Part shown: one piece after another, positions 7,520-13,989 of the stretch
Numbering within the stretch: the stretch's first letter is position 1
Layout: each line of letters opens with the position of its first letter
Source of the DNA: an uncultured Desulfomonile sp.
GTDB lineage: Bacteria > Desulfobacterota > Desulfomonilia > Desulfomonilales > Desulfomonilaceae
Assembly (NCBI GenBank): GCA_937915285.1
Contig: CALDNG010000240.1
Span: 1-13,989, forward strand
Reading direction: 5' to 3'
Length of the DNA stretch: 13,989 nucleotides
Program-made: the position numbers and the translations under genes
The notes under the pieces: generated by a model
Told to the model about the DNA's origin: nothing
The model's input: only the letters and a program-made list of their open reading frames with translations
Database searches by the model: none

Positions 7520-8644
7520 TCATTTTAAACCATTGGCTGAGCTGTTGGCTATTTTGTGCCTCAGTTCCACCTTCCTTTTGGAACTGTCCATCATGATCGC
7601 GAGGTTGGAAAGGCTTCCGGCTCCAAGCAGGTTTGTTACTTTCCTTGTCTTTTTGTCGAATGTCTGGACCTGTATAGTACCAAGTGGCAGATTGTAAACG
7701 TAAACATCCTTTATAAGATACTTGGTTACAGGCAAAGATGTCCCATCAGCTATGCTCACCACTCCTTTGCCTACCTCTTTGACCTCTACATCCTTGGAGA
7801 TTTCCTTCATGAGGGACTTATCCACCAGGCTGTGAGTCGCGCCGGTGTCCAGTAGGAAGCGATGGGGCTGACCTTTCTTCCCGAATTTCACCTGAACGAA
7901 GACCTGTCCATCTTCGCTCATAGAAACCTGCACTGCATTAGGCCCGAGACTTGTAATGAGCAACTCATTGAGAATGTTTGCGGCAATTCTTTGAGTTTGT
8001 GGATCCGGATTCAGCTTAAGGGCCTGCTCAGCGTCCCTTCGGGCCTCCTCGAGGTTGTCATGCCTCAAATTCGCCATACCCCTGGCAGCGTACGCAAAGC
8101 CCGAGGAAGCGTCAAGATCTATAGCCCTGTTTAGGTCACCTAGCGCACGGTCAACATTTCCAACGTTTATGAGTGTCACTGCCCTGTTGATCAAGGACGC
8201 GGATCGCAGTGTTTTGTTGTCATGTGGAGTTTTTATTGCAGCGCTAAAATCACTTATAGCTTCATTCTGAACACCCTTCTTGAGGTTCAGCATCCCCCTC
8301 AGATGTAAGCCGGAAGCCAGAGTCTCTCCTTCAAGGTCATCGGATTTGAGTACCGATGTCAAGTCCTTCCAGGAGTTCTTCACATCCCCTTTCTGATAAT
8401 AGGCCTGAGCGCGGGCAAGCTTTACTACGTTGGAATTACGTTTACTTGAATCCAAAAGATCCAGCGTGCGCGAAAAAATGTCTATGGCGGTCTGGTAATG
8501 TCCTGATTTTAAATGGGATTTACCCTGCTCAAACCATTTCAGGGCGTTGTCCGACGCCTGGCATACAACCGGCGTGTGTCCAATTAAGACATGGTGTATC
8601 AGGATGAAAAAAATTATCTTCCACAGGCTCGAAGTCGCTTGCAT
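7520..8644 (-). CDS. Exported TPR protein with retropepsin-like aspartic protease domain
   Basis: A 374-residue two-domain protein. The N-terminus is a probable signal sequence: Lys9, a hydrophobic core at about 10-22, and a likely cleavage near CQA-SD (about 30). PVVC at 25-28 resembles a lipobox poorly, so a lipoprotein is less likely. Tetratricopeptide-type helical repeats follow at about 33-66, 72-101, 111-137, 150-179 and 184-213; the clearest is GFAYAARGMANL...ARRDAEQALKLNPD. The C-terminal domain (about 237-365) carries a retropepsin-like active-site motif FLLDTGATHSLVD with Asp266-Thr-Gly-Ala, a glycine turn in IADGTSLPV (298-306) and the family-like LLGAGSLSNLAIMMD. Such proteases act as dimers, each subunit giving one Asp. 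It probably acts in the periplasm; the target is unknown. The start has only a weak ribosome site (GGGA, 12-13 nt upstream). Confidence 0.88.
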   Translation of the reverse strand: MQATSSLWKIIFFILIHHVLIGHTPVVCQASDNALKWFEQGKSHLKSGHYQTAIDIFSRTLDLLDSSKRNSNVVKLARAQAYYQKGDVKNSWKDLTSVLKSDDLEGETLASGLHLRGMLNLKKGVQNEAISDFSAAIKTPHDNKTLRSASLINRAVTLINVGNVDRALGDLNRAIDLDASSGFAYAARGMANLRHDNLEEARRDAEQALKLNPDPQTQRIAANILNELLITSLGPNAVQVSMSEDGQVFVQVKFGKKGQPHRFLLDTGATHSLVDKSLMKEISKDVEVKEVGKGVVSIADGTSLPVTKYLIKDVYVYNLPLGTIQVQTFDKKTRKVTNLLGAGSLSNLAIMMDSSKRKVELRHKIANSSANGLK

Positions 8645-8775
8645 TTCAGCAAATCAATCCCTGAATCAACTATGATTTTCTGGAGTAATAAAACTGACTA
8701 CTAATAGAAAAACTTGTTCTTTCAAAGACTAAATAGCATAAATTAGAAAAAGAGTCCATATTATGCGTGAACTCA

Positions 8776-9072
8776 CTAGGATTGGCGGCCTGCATGCCAA
8801 TCCTGGAACTTCTTTGCTAGTTTTCCCACTGCGATTATATACAGAATAAGTCCTATTAAAACCGTCATCTTGGAAATGTATTCCCAGTCCATCGACAGGA
8901 AAAACTTCTGACCGCCATCTATGAAAAATCCGAAAGGCACAATGAGGATAAGCGCTGCGACAGCCTTATACTTGAAGGGGGTGGGAAGGTCGCTCTCGTC
9001 AAAAGCCTCTTCAGGGACCTGTTTCGGATCCTCGGGTTTATCTTCAGCTTTGTTTTTTGTTTGGCTATCCAT
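8776..9072 (-). CDS. Unrecognised 98-aa two-helix membrane protein
   Basis: The first 33 residues are charged, rich in Lys, Glu, Asp and Pro, and probably disordered. Two hydrophobic segments follow (about 36-51, AVAALILIVPFGFFI, and about 68-84, MTVLIGLILYIIAVG), joined by a short loop with Asp, Gly and Lys. A basic, amphipathic tail (LAKKFQDWHAGRQ) ends the protein. By the positive-inside rule both ends would lie in the cytoplasm. The ATG has AAGGAA about 8 nt upstream, within the last codons of the preceding gene, whose stop is 3 nt before this start, so the two are co-transcribed and probably coupled. I do not recognise a family. The stop codon lies at the base of a perfect 9-bp inverted repeat (8778-8804). 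Confidence 0.78.
   Translation of the reverse strand: MDSQTKNKAEDKPEDPKQVPEEAFDESDLPTPFKYKAVAALILIVPFGFFIDGGQKFFLSMDWEYISKMTVLIGLILYIIAVGKLAKKFQDWHAGRQS
8778..8804 (-). repeat. Perfect 9-bp inverted repeat at the 3' end of the 98-aa gene
   Basis: AGGATTGGC (8778-8786) and GCCAATCCT (8796-8804) are perfectly complementary around a 9-nt loop. In the minus-strand mRNA the hairpin covers the last eight codons and one base of the stop. No U-tract follows, so it is not a standard rho-independent terminator. It could protect the 3' end of the 170/98-aa transcript or weaken read-through to the protease gene 131 nt downstream. The role is inference; the repeat is directly visible. Confidence 0.6.
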
Positions 9073-9075
9073 TTT

Positions 9076-9588
9076 TCATTTCCTTGGCCCAATTTGTTTG
9101 AACCATTCAACAATTTCCTGAATTTCGGACAGTTCTCTGCCGGATATCTTTCTTACTGTACTCAAAATCTGCTGAGAAAGCCATAGTCTTTCTTCTTTGT
9201 GACAGTGATCCGCCACATCAACAAAGTCCTTCAGAATGTTCGCTATCAGGCGCGCCTGATCAAGAATGGAATCAGCGACAACCGAATCCAGCTTTCGTTG
9301 CCGAGCCTCGAGAATCGTGATCACCTTTGAAGCCTCAGACGAATCGCAATCACTATTGAAACGCGAAGATTTCATTAGTATTGAGGCCGCTTCGGCTGTG
9401 ATGCGGCAACCTTTTTCAAGTTCCACCTGTTGAAGTGGAGGGAAAATCTTGCGTAGCCGGACTCCGGTGCGTACGTCGTAGAATTCATATGTAAGTCCGT
9501 CGGCGGAGTTGTCACTGGAAGAGATTACTCTCACAATTACTGCGCCCTCTCGGATCAGCACATGGTCGTTTTTTGTTTGCTCTGTCAT
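9076..9588 (-). CDS. Unrecognised 170-aa protein
   Basis: I do not recognise a family. The N-terminal 60 residues look beta-rich (VLIREGAVIVRVISS, then LTYEFYDVRTGVRLRKIFPPL). The rest (about 63-168) looks helical, with long amphipathic stretches such as ASKVITILEARQRKLDSVVADSILDQ in outline and a Cys/His cluster at 128-130 (HCH), plus Cys61 and Cys81. No signal peptide or membrane segment is visible, so it is likely cytoplasmic. There is no good Shine-Dalgarno before the ATG and no in-frame alternative until Met72, so the start is the best available rather than certain. It is the first gene of the minus-strand unit with the 98-aa membrane protein 3 nt downstream; the two may act together at the membrane. 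It is divergent from the GAF-cyclase gene. Confidence 0.78.
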   Translation of the reverse strand: MTEQTKNDHVLIREGAVIVRVISSSDNSADGLTYEFYDVRTGVRLRKIFPPLQQVELEKGCRITAEAASILMKSSRFNSDCDSSEASKVITILEARQRKLDSVVADSILDQARLIANILKDFVDVADHCHKEERLWLSQQILSTVRKISGRELSEIQEIVEWFKQIGPRK

Positions 9589-9673
9589 GCTAATAAATTA
9601 ATTCAGTTTTGCTGTCTGAGTAATAGGGTGTAGCGCTCAATACAAAAAATGGTTATTCTGATGGTTGAATCTC

Positions 9674-9680
9674 TATATAA
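9674..9680 (+). promoter_or_regulatory. Possible -10 element for the GAF-cyclase gene
   Basis: TATATAA lies 46 nt before the preferred start at 9727, a suitable distance for a short leader. No good -35 is present 17 bp upstream (only TTATTC-like sequence at 9653-9658), so this could be a weak or activator-dependent promoter or a chance AT-rich match. It would conflict with the longer reading that starts at 9649. Confidence 0.25.
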
Positions 9681-9717
9681 CCTGAAATCGAATAAGCTGA
9701 AATATATTTCATTTCAT

Positions 9718-9721
9718 GAGG
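9718..9721 (+). promoter_or_regulatory. Shine-Dalgarno deciding the GAF-cyclase start
   Basis: GAGG lies 5 nt before the ATG at 9727. The two earlier in-frame ATGs (9649 and 9661) have no purine-rich site in front of them, so this element favours the 410-aa product over 436 or 432 aa. Confidence 0.6.
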
Positions 9722-9726
9722 CTAAT

Positions 9727-10959
9727 ATGAATGATCTGCTTTATTCTGCCGACAATCGGAAAGACACGTCTGAAAATTTGTATCAACGGCGTTTTGAAAA
9801 TTTGTTCAGAGTGGCAATGAAAATTACCTCGTCTCTGAACATCAGCCGTATACTTGAGGTCATCCGGGATGAGGCCAAGACGACGTTACCTCATGTGAAA
9901 GAAGTTTGCCTGCTGCTGCTGGACCCTGAGGCCGCTAATTACGCCAGACCCCTTCATTGCGCTATGAACTCAAGCCACATCAATTGCCAACTCTGCAAAC
10001 GGGGACGTCTTGCTGTTGAAACCGCATTGAAAAAAAAGAGCGGGTACATTTGTTTCAAGATGGATTCTACAGGTTGCGAACTCGTTACGACCGATGAGCC
10101 GGCTAGCGGATTGTCGGAAGTAGCCCTACCCATATATCATGGTGAGGAGCCTCTGGCGGTCCTGGATGTCATCGCCAGGGACAACTGCAAAATTACTGAA
10201 ACTGACCTCCTTTTACTCAAAGATCTCGCTGAATTGACCTCGAACGTAATCATGAACGCTCGCAAGCACTGGAAGGTTTCACAGGAAAAGGTGACTCTTG
10301 ATCAGATCCTGGGCCATCTAAGGCCCTTTGTGCCTCAGACCGTCCAAAAGATTGTAGATAAAGATCCCATGGCCCCATCTCTGGAAAAAAGAGAAATAGA
10401 CATCACGGTTCTCTTCCTGGACATTGCCGGTTACAGCCATATTAGCGAATCCCTCACGCAGGATCAGGTCAATTTTGTTGTTGAAAAATATTTCTCCAGT
10501 TATCTCGATATATTATATCAATATGGCGGGGACATAAACGAGACCGCTGGTGATGGGCTGATGGTAATCTTTCAGGGCCCGTCAAATGAAAACGCTTTGA
10601 ATGCGGCCATGGCGGCAATAGATGTTCGTAAGCGGACCGAATCAATCAACACCGAACTAGAGGGGCGCTTCCAACCCGTCCACATCCACATGGGGATGAA
10701 TTCAGGCAAGGCTTCTGTGGGAACTAGCAGGTTTCAGGGTAGGCAGGGGGCAAGGACAACCTTCACTGCCACCGGCCCCTTGACCAATCTGGCTGCACGA
10801 CTGGCGTCTGTTGCGGAACCAGGACAGATTCTCGTTGGACCCGAAACGGCTAACCGTATATCTTGCGGATTCAAGCTCGAACAGATGGGGTCCATGCGTT
10901 TTAAGAATCTCACAAAACCGGTTGAAGTTTTCAGCCTGGAAGACAAACTCAAGGACTAG
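9727..10959 (+). CDS. GAF-domain class III adenylate/guanylate cyclase
   Basis: A soluble signalling protein that should make cAMP or cGMP in response to something sensed by its N-terminal domain. In the 410-aa reading, a GAF-type domain spans about 20-180 and contains an unusual set of cysteines (78, 87, 90, 109, 117). A short linker helix (about 180-215) leads to the cyclase homology domain (about 224-405). Metal-binding aspartates are Asp232 (FLDIAGYS) and Asp276 (ETAGDGLM). The transition-state pair appears to be Asn354 and Arg358 (TNLAAR). The purine-contacting Lys of typical adenylate cyclases is replaced by Glu272, as in guanylate cyclases, and the second specificity position appears to be Thr347. 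The substrate is therefore uncertain. No membrane segment is present. smc follows after 57 nt. Confidence 0.92.
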   Translation: MNDLLYSADNRKDTSENLYQRRFENLFRVAMKITSSLNISRILEVIRDEAKTTLPHVKEVCLLLLDPEAANYARPLHCAMNSSHINCQLCKRGRLAVETALKKKSGYICFKMDSTGCELVTTDEPASGLSEVALPIYHGEEPLAVLDVIARDNCKITETDLLLLKDLAELTSNVIMNARKHWKVSQEKVTLDQILGHLRPFVPQTVQKIVDKDPMAPSLEKREIDITVLFLDIAGYSHISESLTQDQVNFVVEKYFSSYLDILYQYGGDINETAGDGLMVIFQGPSNENALNAAMAAIDVRKRTESINTELEGRFQPVHIHMGMNSGKASVGTSRFQGRQGARTTFTATGPLTNLAARLASVAEPGQILVGPETANRISCGFKLEQMGSMRFKNLTKPVEVFSLEDKLKD

Positions 10960-10969
10960 CCGTAAACCT

Positions 10970-10998
10970 GTCATCAGTTCCCTAGCAGTGATGATGAC
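10970..10998 (+). repeat. 7-bp inverted repeat between the cyclase gene and smc
   Basis: GTCATCA (10970-10976) and TGATGAC (10992-10998) can pair across a 15-nt loop in the 57-nt gap. No U-tract follows, so termination is not indicated. The same gap holds three copies of CTAGC, beginning near 10956, 10982 and 11012. This may be chance; no clear promoter or ribosome site for smc is visible here. Confidence 0.25.
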
Positions 10999-11016
10999 CT
11001 TGCAAAGCCTCCTAGC

Positions 11017-13989
11017 ATGCGCATCAAACGCCTCGAAATAAAGGGTTTCAAGAGTTTTCCCGATAGGACCGCGCTGGATTTCGGGTCCGGAGTCACCTGT
11101 GTGGTTGGCCCGAATGGGGCTGGAAAGAGTAATATACTCGAAGCCTTAAGATGGGTAATGGGCGAACAGCGTGTGAAGACCCTGCGCAGCAGGCGAATGG
11201 ATGATGTCATTTTCAACGGCTCCGAAACTCTCAAACCGCTTGGCCTGGCGGAAGTCAGACTGGTCCTGTCTAATCTGAACAAGATTTCAAACCCTGCCTA
11301 CAATGACTACGATGAAATAATGGTTTCCAGAAGACTGTATCGTGACGGAGCCTCACAGTACGAGATCAACAATGTTCCGTGCCGTCTATCCGACATAACG
11401 GATTTCTTCCTGGATACAGGGGTGGGTAAGAATTCTTACGCAATAATTGAACAGGGGCGTGTTGAACAAATAGTGGCCGCAAAACCAGAGGAACGTCGAG
11501 TGTTAATTGAAGAGGCGGCAGGCATCAACAAGTATAAGGCAAGAAAGGAGATCGCCCTTAAGAAACTTGAATCTACGAGTCAAAATTTGTTGAGGCTTTC
11601 TGATATCCTCTCAGAAGTCAAATCCCAGAGCCTCGCCCTGAAGAGGCAGGCCGGCAAGGCTGAACGGTATCAAGCACTACTCAATCAGATTCGCCTGATG
11701 GAAGTTGCCCTGATTTCCGCCAAAATTGAAAGGTGGGGAGACAAACTCATGGTCATCGGGACTGAAGTCAATGACCTCAAGTCCGAGCTTGAAAAAACTG
11801 AATTCCGCCTAGTGGACAGGGGCGCTCAACTCGAAAAGAACAAGCTATACAAACTAAAGGCTGAAAGCGAACATCAAGACCTTCTCAACAAAAAACACTC
11901 AGTAGAATTGGACTTACGTGCAGTCAGGGAAACGGTCAAAAGATCCGCAGACCGACTCCTGGACGTAAAATCGAGAATGGAAAATATTGAATCTGACATT
12001 CTATCCAATATCCAAACCCGCAAACGTGCTACAGCAGACTTTGATGCACTCAGCCAGACCTTGGAACAAACACGTCTGAAATTAAACGGTTACAAATCTG
12101 AACTTGAACAGGCGTTAACAGGTCATTCAGAACTCATGGAGACAATTTCCAGCAGTCGCAAGCAGCTTAATCACCTTCGGGATAGTCTTTTCCGCTCATT
12201 ACAGGACACTGCCGTTGCCAGGAACAAAAAAGAAAGTCTTTTGAAAAGAAGACATGAAGTTGAAGGCCAGATAGCCAGAAAAAAAACCGAGAGGGTGAAT
12301 CTTACGGCTGAAATGGAATCAGTTCGCCAGAACATTGCTTCAGCCCAGAAAAGAACTGATGGGTTGAGGGAATCGTTGTCAAGGCTTGATGAAATTAGAA
12401 AGCGCCTTTCCTCTGCGAAAGATGACCTTGAATCCAGTGTTCGCGCATCCAGGACAGAATTGCACGAATGGGAAAAAAAACTCACGGCCATCCAGACAAA
12501 ACTGAAAACTCTGGAGGAGCTTAGTGACAATTATGACAGTTATGACAATCCCGTAAAATTTCTCATGAAGAAAAAAAATGAGTCAAACGGTAAGTTCATT
12601 CTAGAACCGATAGGGGAAATCATAGATATCCCAAACGTGTATCACAAGGCTTTAGCCGGAGCCCTTAATTATCGCATCGACATGCTCGTAACAAAATCTG
12701 TAGGGGATGGCGTGGAATTGACGGAAAGGCTGAGGACCGAAAACGCAGGTCGAGCCACTTTCTTGCCACTGGATCCGCGAGTCGTTGATACCCGTGAATC
12801 CGAAACATTCCTTGAAGGCGCAACTCCGATACTCGACCTTATCAGCGTCAGGGAAGGTTTTCAGGATGTCGCTAGTTTTTTGTTCAAAAACGTATTTGTG
12901 GTGCAGGATCTGAGTCAGGCCAGATATTTATGGGAAAAAAATGGACTAAACGTAGATCTTGTCACACTTGATGGCGATTTGATAAGCCGTTACGGAGAGG
13001 TTTCAGGAGGATCCCGGGAAATCGTGGGAGAAGAAATTTTCAAACGGCGCCACGAAATAAATCAGCTCGAAGGCCACCGACAGCAGATACTGGCAGAGTT
13101 GAACCAAATCAGGACCAAGAGCAGCCTTGAACAACACGAACTTTCAGAAACAAGAAAACGTCTCCAGGAATCATCCGATGAATTCAACCTACTGAAAATG
13201 GAGGATCTCAAGCTTCAGGGACAAAAAGAAAATCTCATGAACCGACTGTCCAATGATGAGAAAAGACTGCGAATACTTGAAGCAGATGAAACAAGGTTGG
13301 ACAGGGAGGTCAATCACATACTGCAGGAACTCGAACAGTCTGAAACATCCATTGATTCCATGACAAAAAGGAATGAATCCATTGAGGACGACAAAGATAA
13401 ATTACAGTCCCGTATAAATGTACTCAACCAGAAGAATAGCGACAGGCAGTCCAGAATTGAGAGCCTCAAAATACAGTCTGCAAAACTCAACGAGAGGGTT
13501 AGGGCCTCTGAACGCGAACTTGAAGCAGCCCAGGAGAAGATAGGCAACGCTAATGAGCAAACCAGACGGTTGAATTCAGAAAAGCTCAAAGGCTCAGAAT
13601 TGATAGACCAGCTCGAGGCTGACATTGAGGCGCTAAATTCCAGGGAGACTCAACTCATGATGTCTCACGAGGAGACAGCAGAATCGGTTGAATCAGTTAA
13701 GTCAAGAGTCAGCTATACAGGTGATCTGTGTTCCAAACTGGAATCTGAAGTCAAGGAACTCAACCTTCTGGTCCGGAACAATACCCGTCGGCTCAACGAG
13801 TTGGAAGTTGAAAGCGCACGGTTGGAAGAAAACATCCGGAACGCCAGTGAGCAGATCAGCGACCGAACTCATGTGGATGTCAAGAAACTGCAGGCGGAAC
13901 TCTCTGAAATAAATGAAGAGCGCCTTGATTCGCTAAAACAAAAGCTTGCTGCATTTGGTCCGGTGAATCTAGCTGCAATATCCGAGAGT
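11017..13989 (+). CDS. smc: Chromosome segregation ATPase SMC (3' end outside window)
   Basis: The core subunit of bacterial condensin, which dimerises and works with ScpA/ScpB to organise and separate chromosomes. The start ATG opens with the canonical MRIKRLEIKGFKSF, although no clear Shine-Dalgarno precedes it. Walker A is GPNGAGKS (31-38). The Q-loop region is GKNSYAIIEQGRVEQI (137-152), followed by EEAAGINKYKARK, an SMC hallmark. A first coiled coil runs from about 165 to 505, and the hinge spans about 508-665 (GALNYRIDMLV, then EVSGGS). The second coiled coil extends from about 670 to 975. The window stops at codon 991, just after the conserved AFGPVNLAAI. The C-terminal ABC signature and Walker B (roughly the last 180-200 residues) are not seen. 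The frame is open throughout, with no frameshift. Confidence 0.97.
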   Translation, partial: MRIKRLEIKGFKSFPDRTALDFGSGVTCVVGPNGAGKSNILEALRWVMGEQRVKTLRSRRMDDVIFNGSETLKPLGLAEVRLVLSNLNKISNPAYNDYDEIMVSRRLYRDGASQYEINNVPCRLSDITDFFLDTGVGKNSYAIIEQGRVEQIVAAKPEERRVLIEEAAGINKYKARKEIALKKLESTSQNLLRLSDILSEVKSQSLALKRQAGKAERYQALLNQIRLMEVALISAKIERWGDKLMVIGTEVNDLKSELEKTEFRLVDRGAQLEKNKLYKLKAESEHQDLLNKKHSVELDLRAVRETVKRSADRLLDVKSRMENIESDILSNIQTRKRATADFDALSQTLEQTRLKLNGYKSELEQALTGHSELMETISSSRKQLNHLRDSLFRSLQDTAVARNKKESLLKRRHEVEGQIARKKTERVNLTAEMESVRQNIASAQKRTDGLRESLSRLDEIRKRLSSAKDDLESSVRASRTELHEWEKKLTAIQTKLKTLEELSDNYDSYDNPVKFLMKKKNESNGKFILEPIGEIIDIPNVYHKALAGALNYRIDMLVTKSVGDGVELTERLRTENAGRATFLPLDPRVVDTRESETFLEGATPILDLISVREGFQDVASFLFKNVFVVQDLSQARYLWEKNGLNVDLVTLDGDLISRYGEVSGGSREIVGEEIFKRRHEINQLEGHRQQILAELNQIRTKSSLEQHELSETRKRLQESSDEFNLLKMEDLKLQGQKENLMNRLSNDEKRLRILEADETRLDREVNHILQELEQSETSIDSMTKRNESIEDDKDKLQSRINVLNQKNSDRQSRIESLKIQSAKLNERVRASERELEAAQEKIGNANEQTRRLNSEKLKGSELIDQLEADIEALNSRETQLMMSHEETAESVESVKSRVSYTGDLCSKLESEVKELNLLVRNNTRRLNELEVESARLEENIRNASEQISDRTHVDVKKLQAELSEINEERLDSLKQKLAAFGPVNLAAISES
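12521..12547 (+). repeat. Three tandem 9-bp units before the SMC hinge
   Basis: Three imperfect 9-bp units sharing TGACA (12521-12529, 12530-12538, 12539-12547) encode the short segment SDNYDSYDN where the first coiled coil meets the hinge. The last two differ at a single base. The frame is kept. This looks like local slippage duplication in a flexible linker. Confidence 0.4.

Noticed and set aside
9649..9726. N-terminal extension of the GAF-cyclase from ATG 9649 or 9661
   Set aside because: Neither ATG has a ribosome site, the extension is not domain-like, and ATG 9727 has GAGG 5 nt upstream. It remains possible that the longer form is made.
12171..12530. 119-codon open frame on the minus strand inside smc
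   Set aside because: It is antisense to the SMC coiled coil; its Ser/Leu/Phe-rich composition is what the reverse of Lys/Glu-rich coiled-coil codons gives.
13314..13625. 103-codon open frame on the minus strand inside smc
   Set aside because: Same cause: Ser/Leu-rich antisense of a coiled coil, with no independent support.

Overview
The window is ordinary, gene-dense bacterial chromosome with moderate GC. The gene set and the small cysteine-rich gene in front of argS suggest a deltaproteobacterium in the broad sense (Desulfobacterota, possibly a Syntrophobacter- or Desulfomonile-like sulfate reducer or syntroph). That placement rests on family resemblance read by eye, not on a search. There are no rRNA or tRNA genes, insertion sequences, phage genes or CRISPR arrays, and no gap between genes exceeds 150 bases.

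Layout: (1) 31-1887, minus strand: a 60-aa four-cysteine protein followed 3 nt later by argS, with a good sigma70-type promoter at 1912-1940. (2) 2032-2841, plus strand: a 269-aa protein I do not recognise, with a strong ribosome binding site. (3) 2991-7426, plus strand: four overlapping genes, corC/ybeX-like, lnt (apolipoprotein N-acyltransferase), an AI-2E/PerM-family membrane protein and rsmI. This looks like one translationally coupled operon with a candidate promoter at 2929-2957. (4) 9588 down to 7520, minus strand: two unrecognised small proteins (170 aa and 98 aa, 3 nt apart), then, after 131 nt, an exported TPR protein with a C-terminal retropepsin-like aspartic protease domain. (5) 9727-10959, plus strand: a GAF plus class III nucleotide cyclase protein. 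(6) 11017 to the window edge, plus strand: the first 991 codons of smc, covering the N-terminal ATPase half, first coiled coil, hinge and most of the second coiled coil. The Walker B and signature motifs lie beyond the end.

The known genes serve translation (argS, rsmI), envelope and lipoprotein maturation (lnt, corC), membrane transport (AI-2E family), second-messenger signalling (cyclase) and chromosome organisation (smc). I see no clear new multi-gene system. The best leads are the cysteine-rich gene tied to argS, the TPR-aspartic protease fusion, the cysteine-rich GAF-cyclase with Glu at the usual Lys position of its substrate pocket, and the unrecognised 170/98-aa pair that ends in a perfect 9-bp hairpin.
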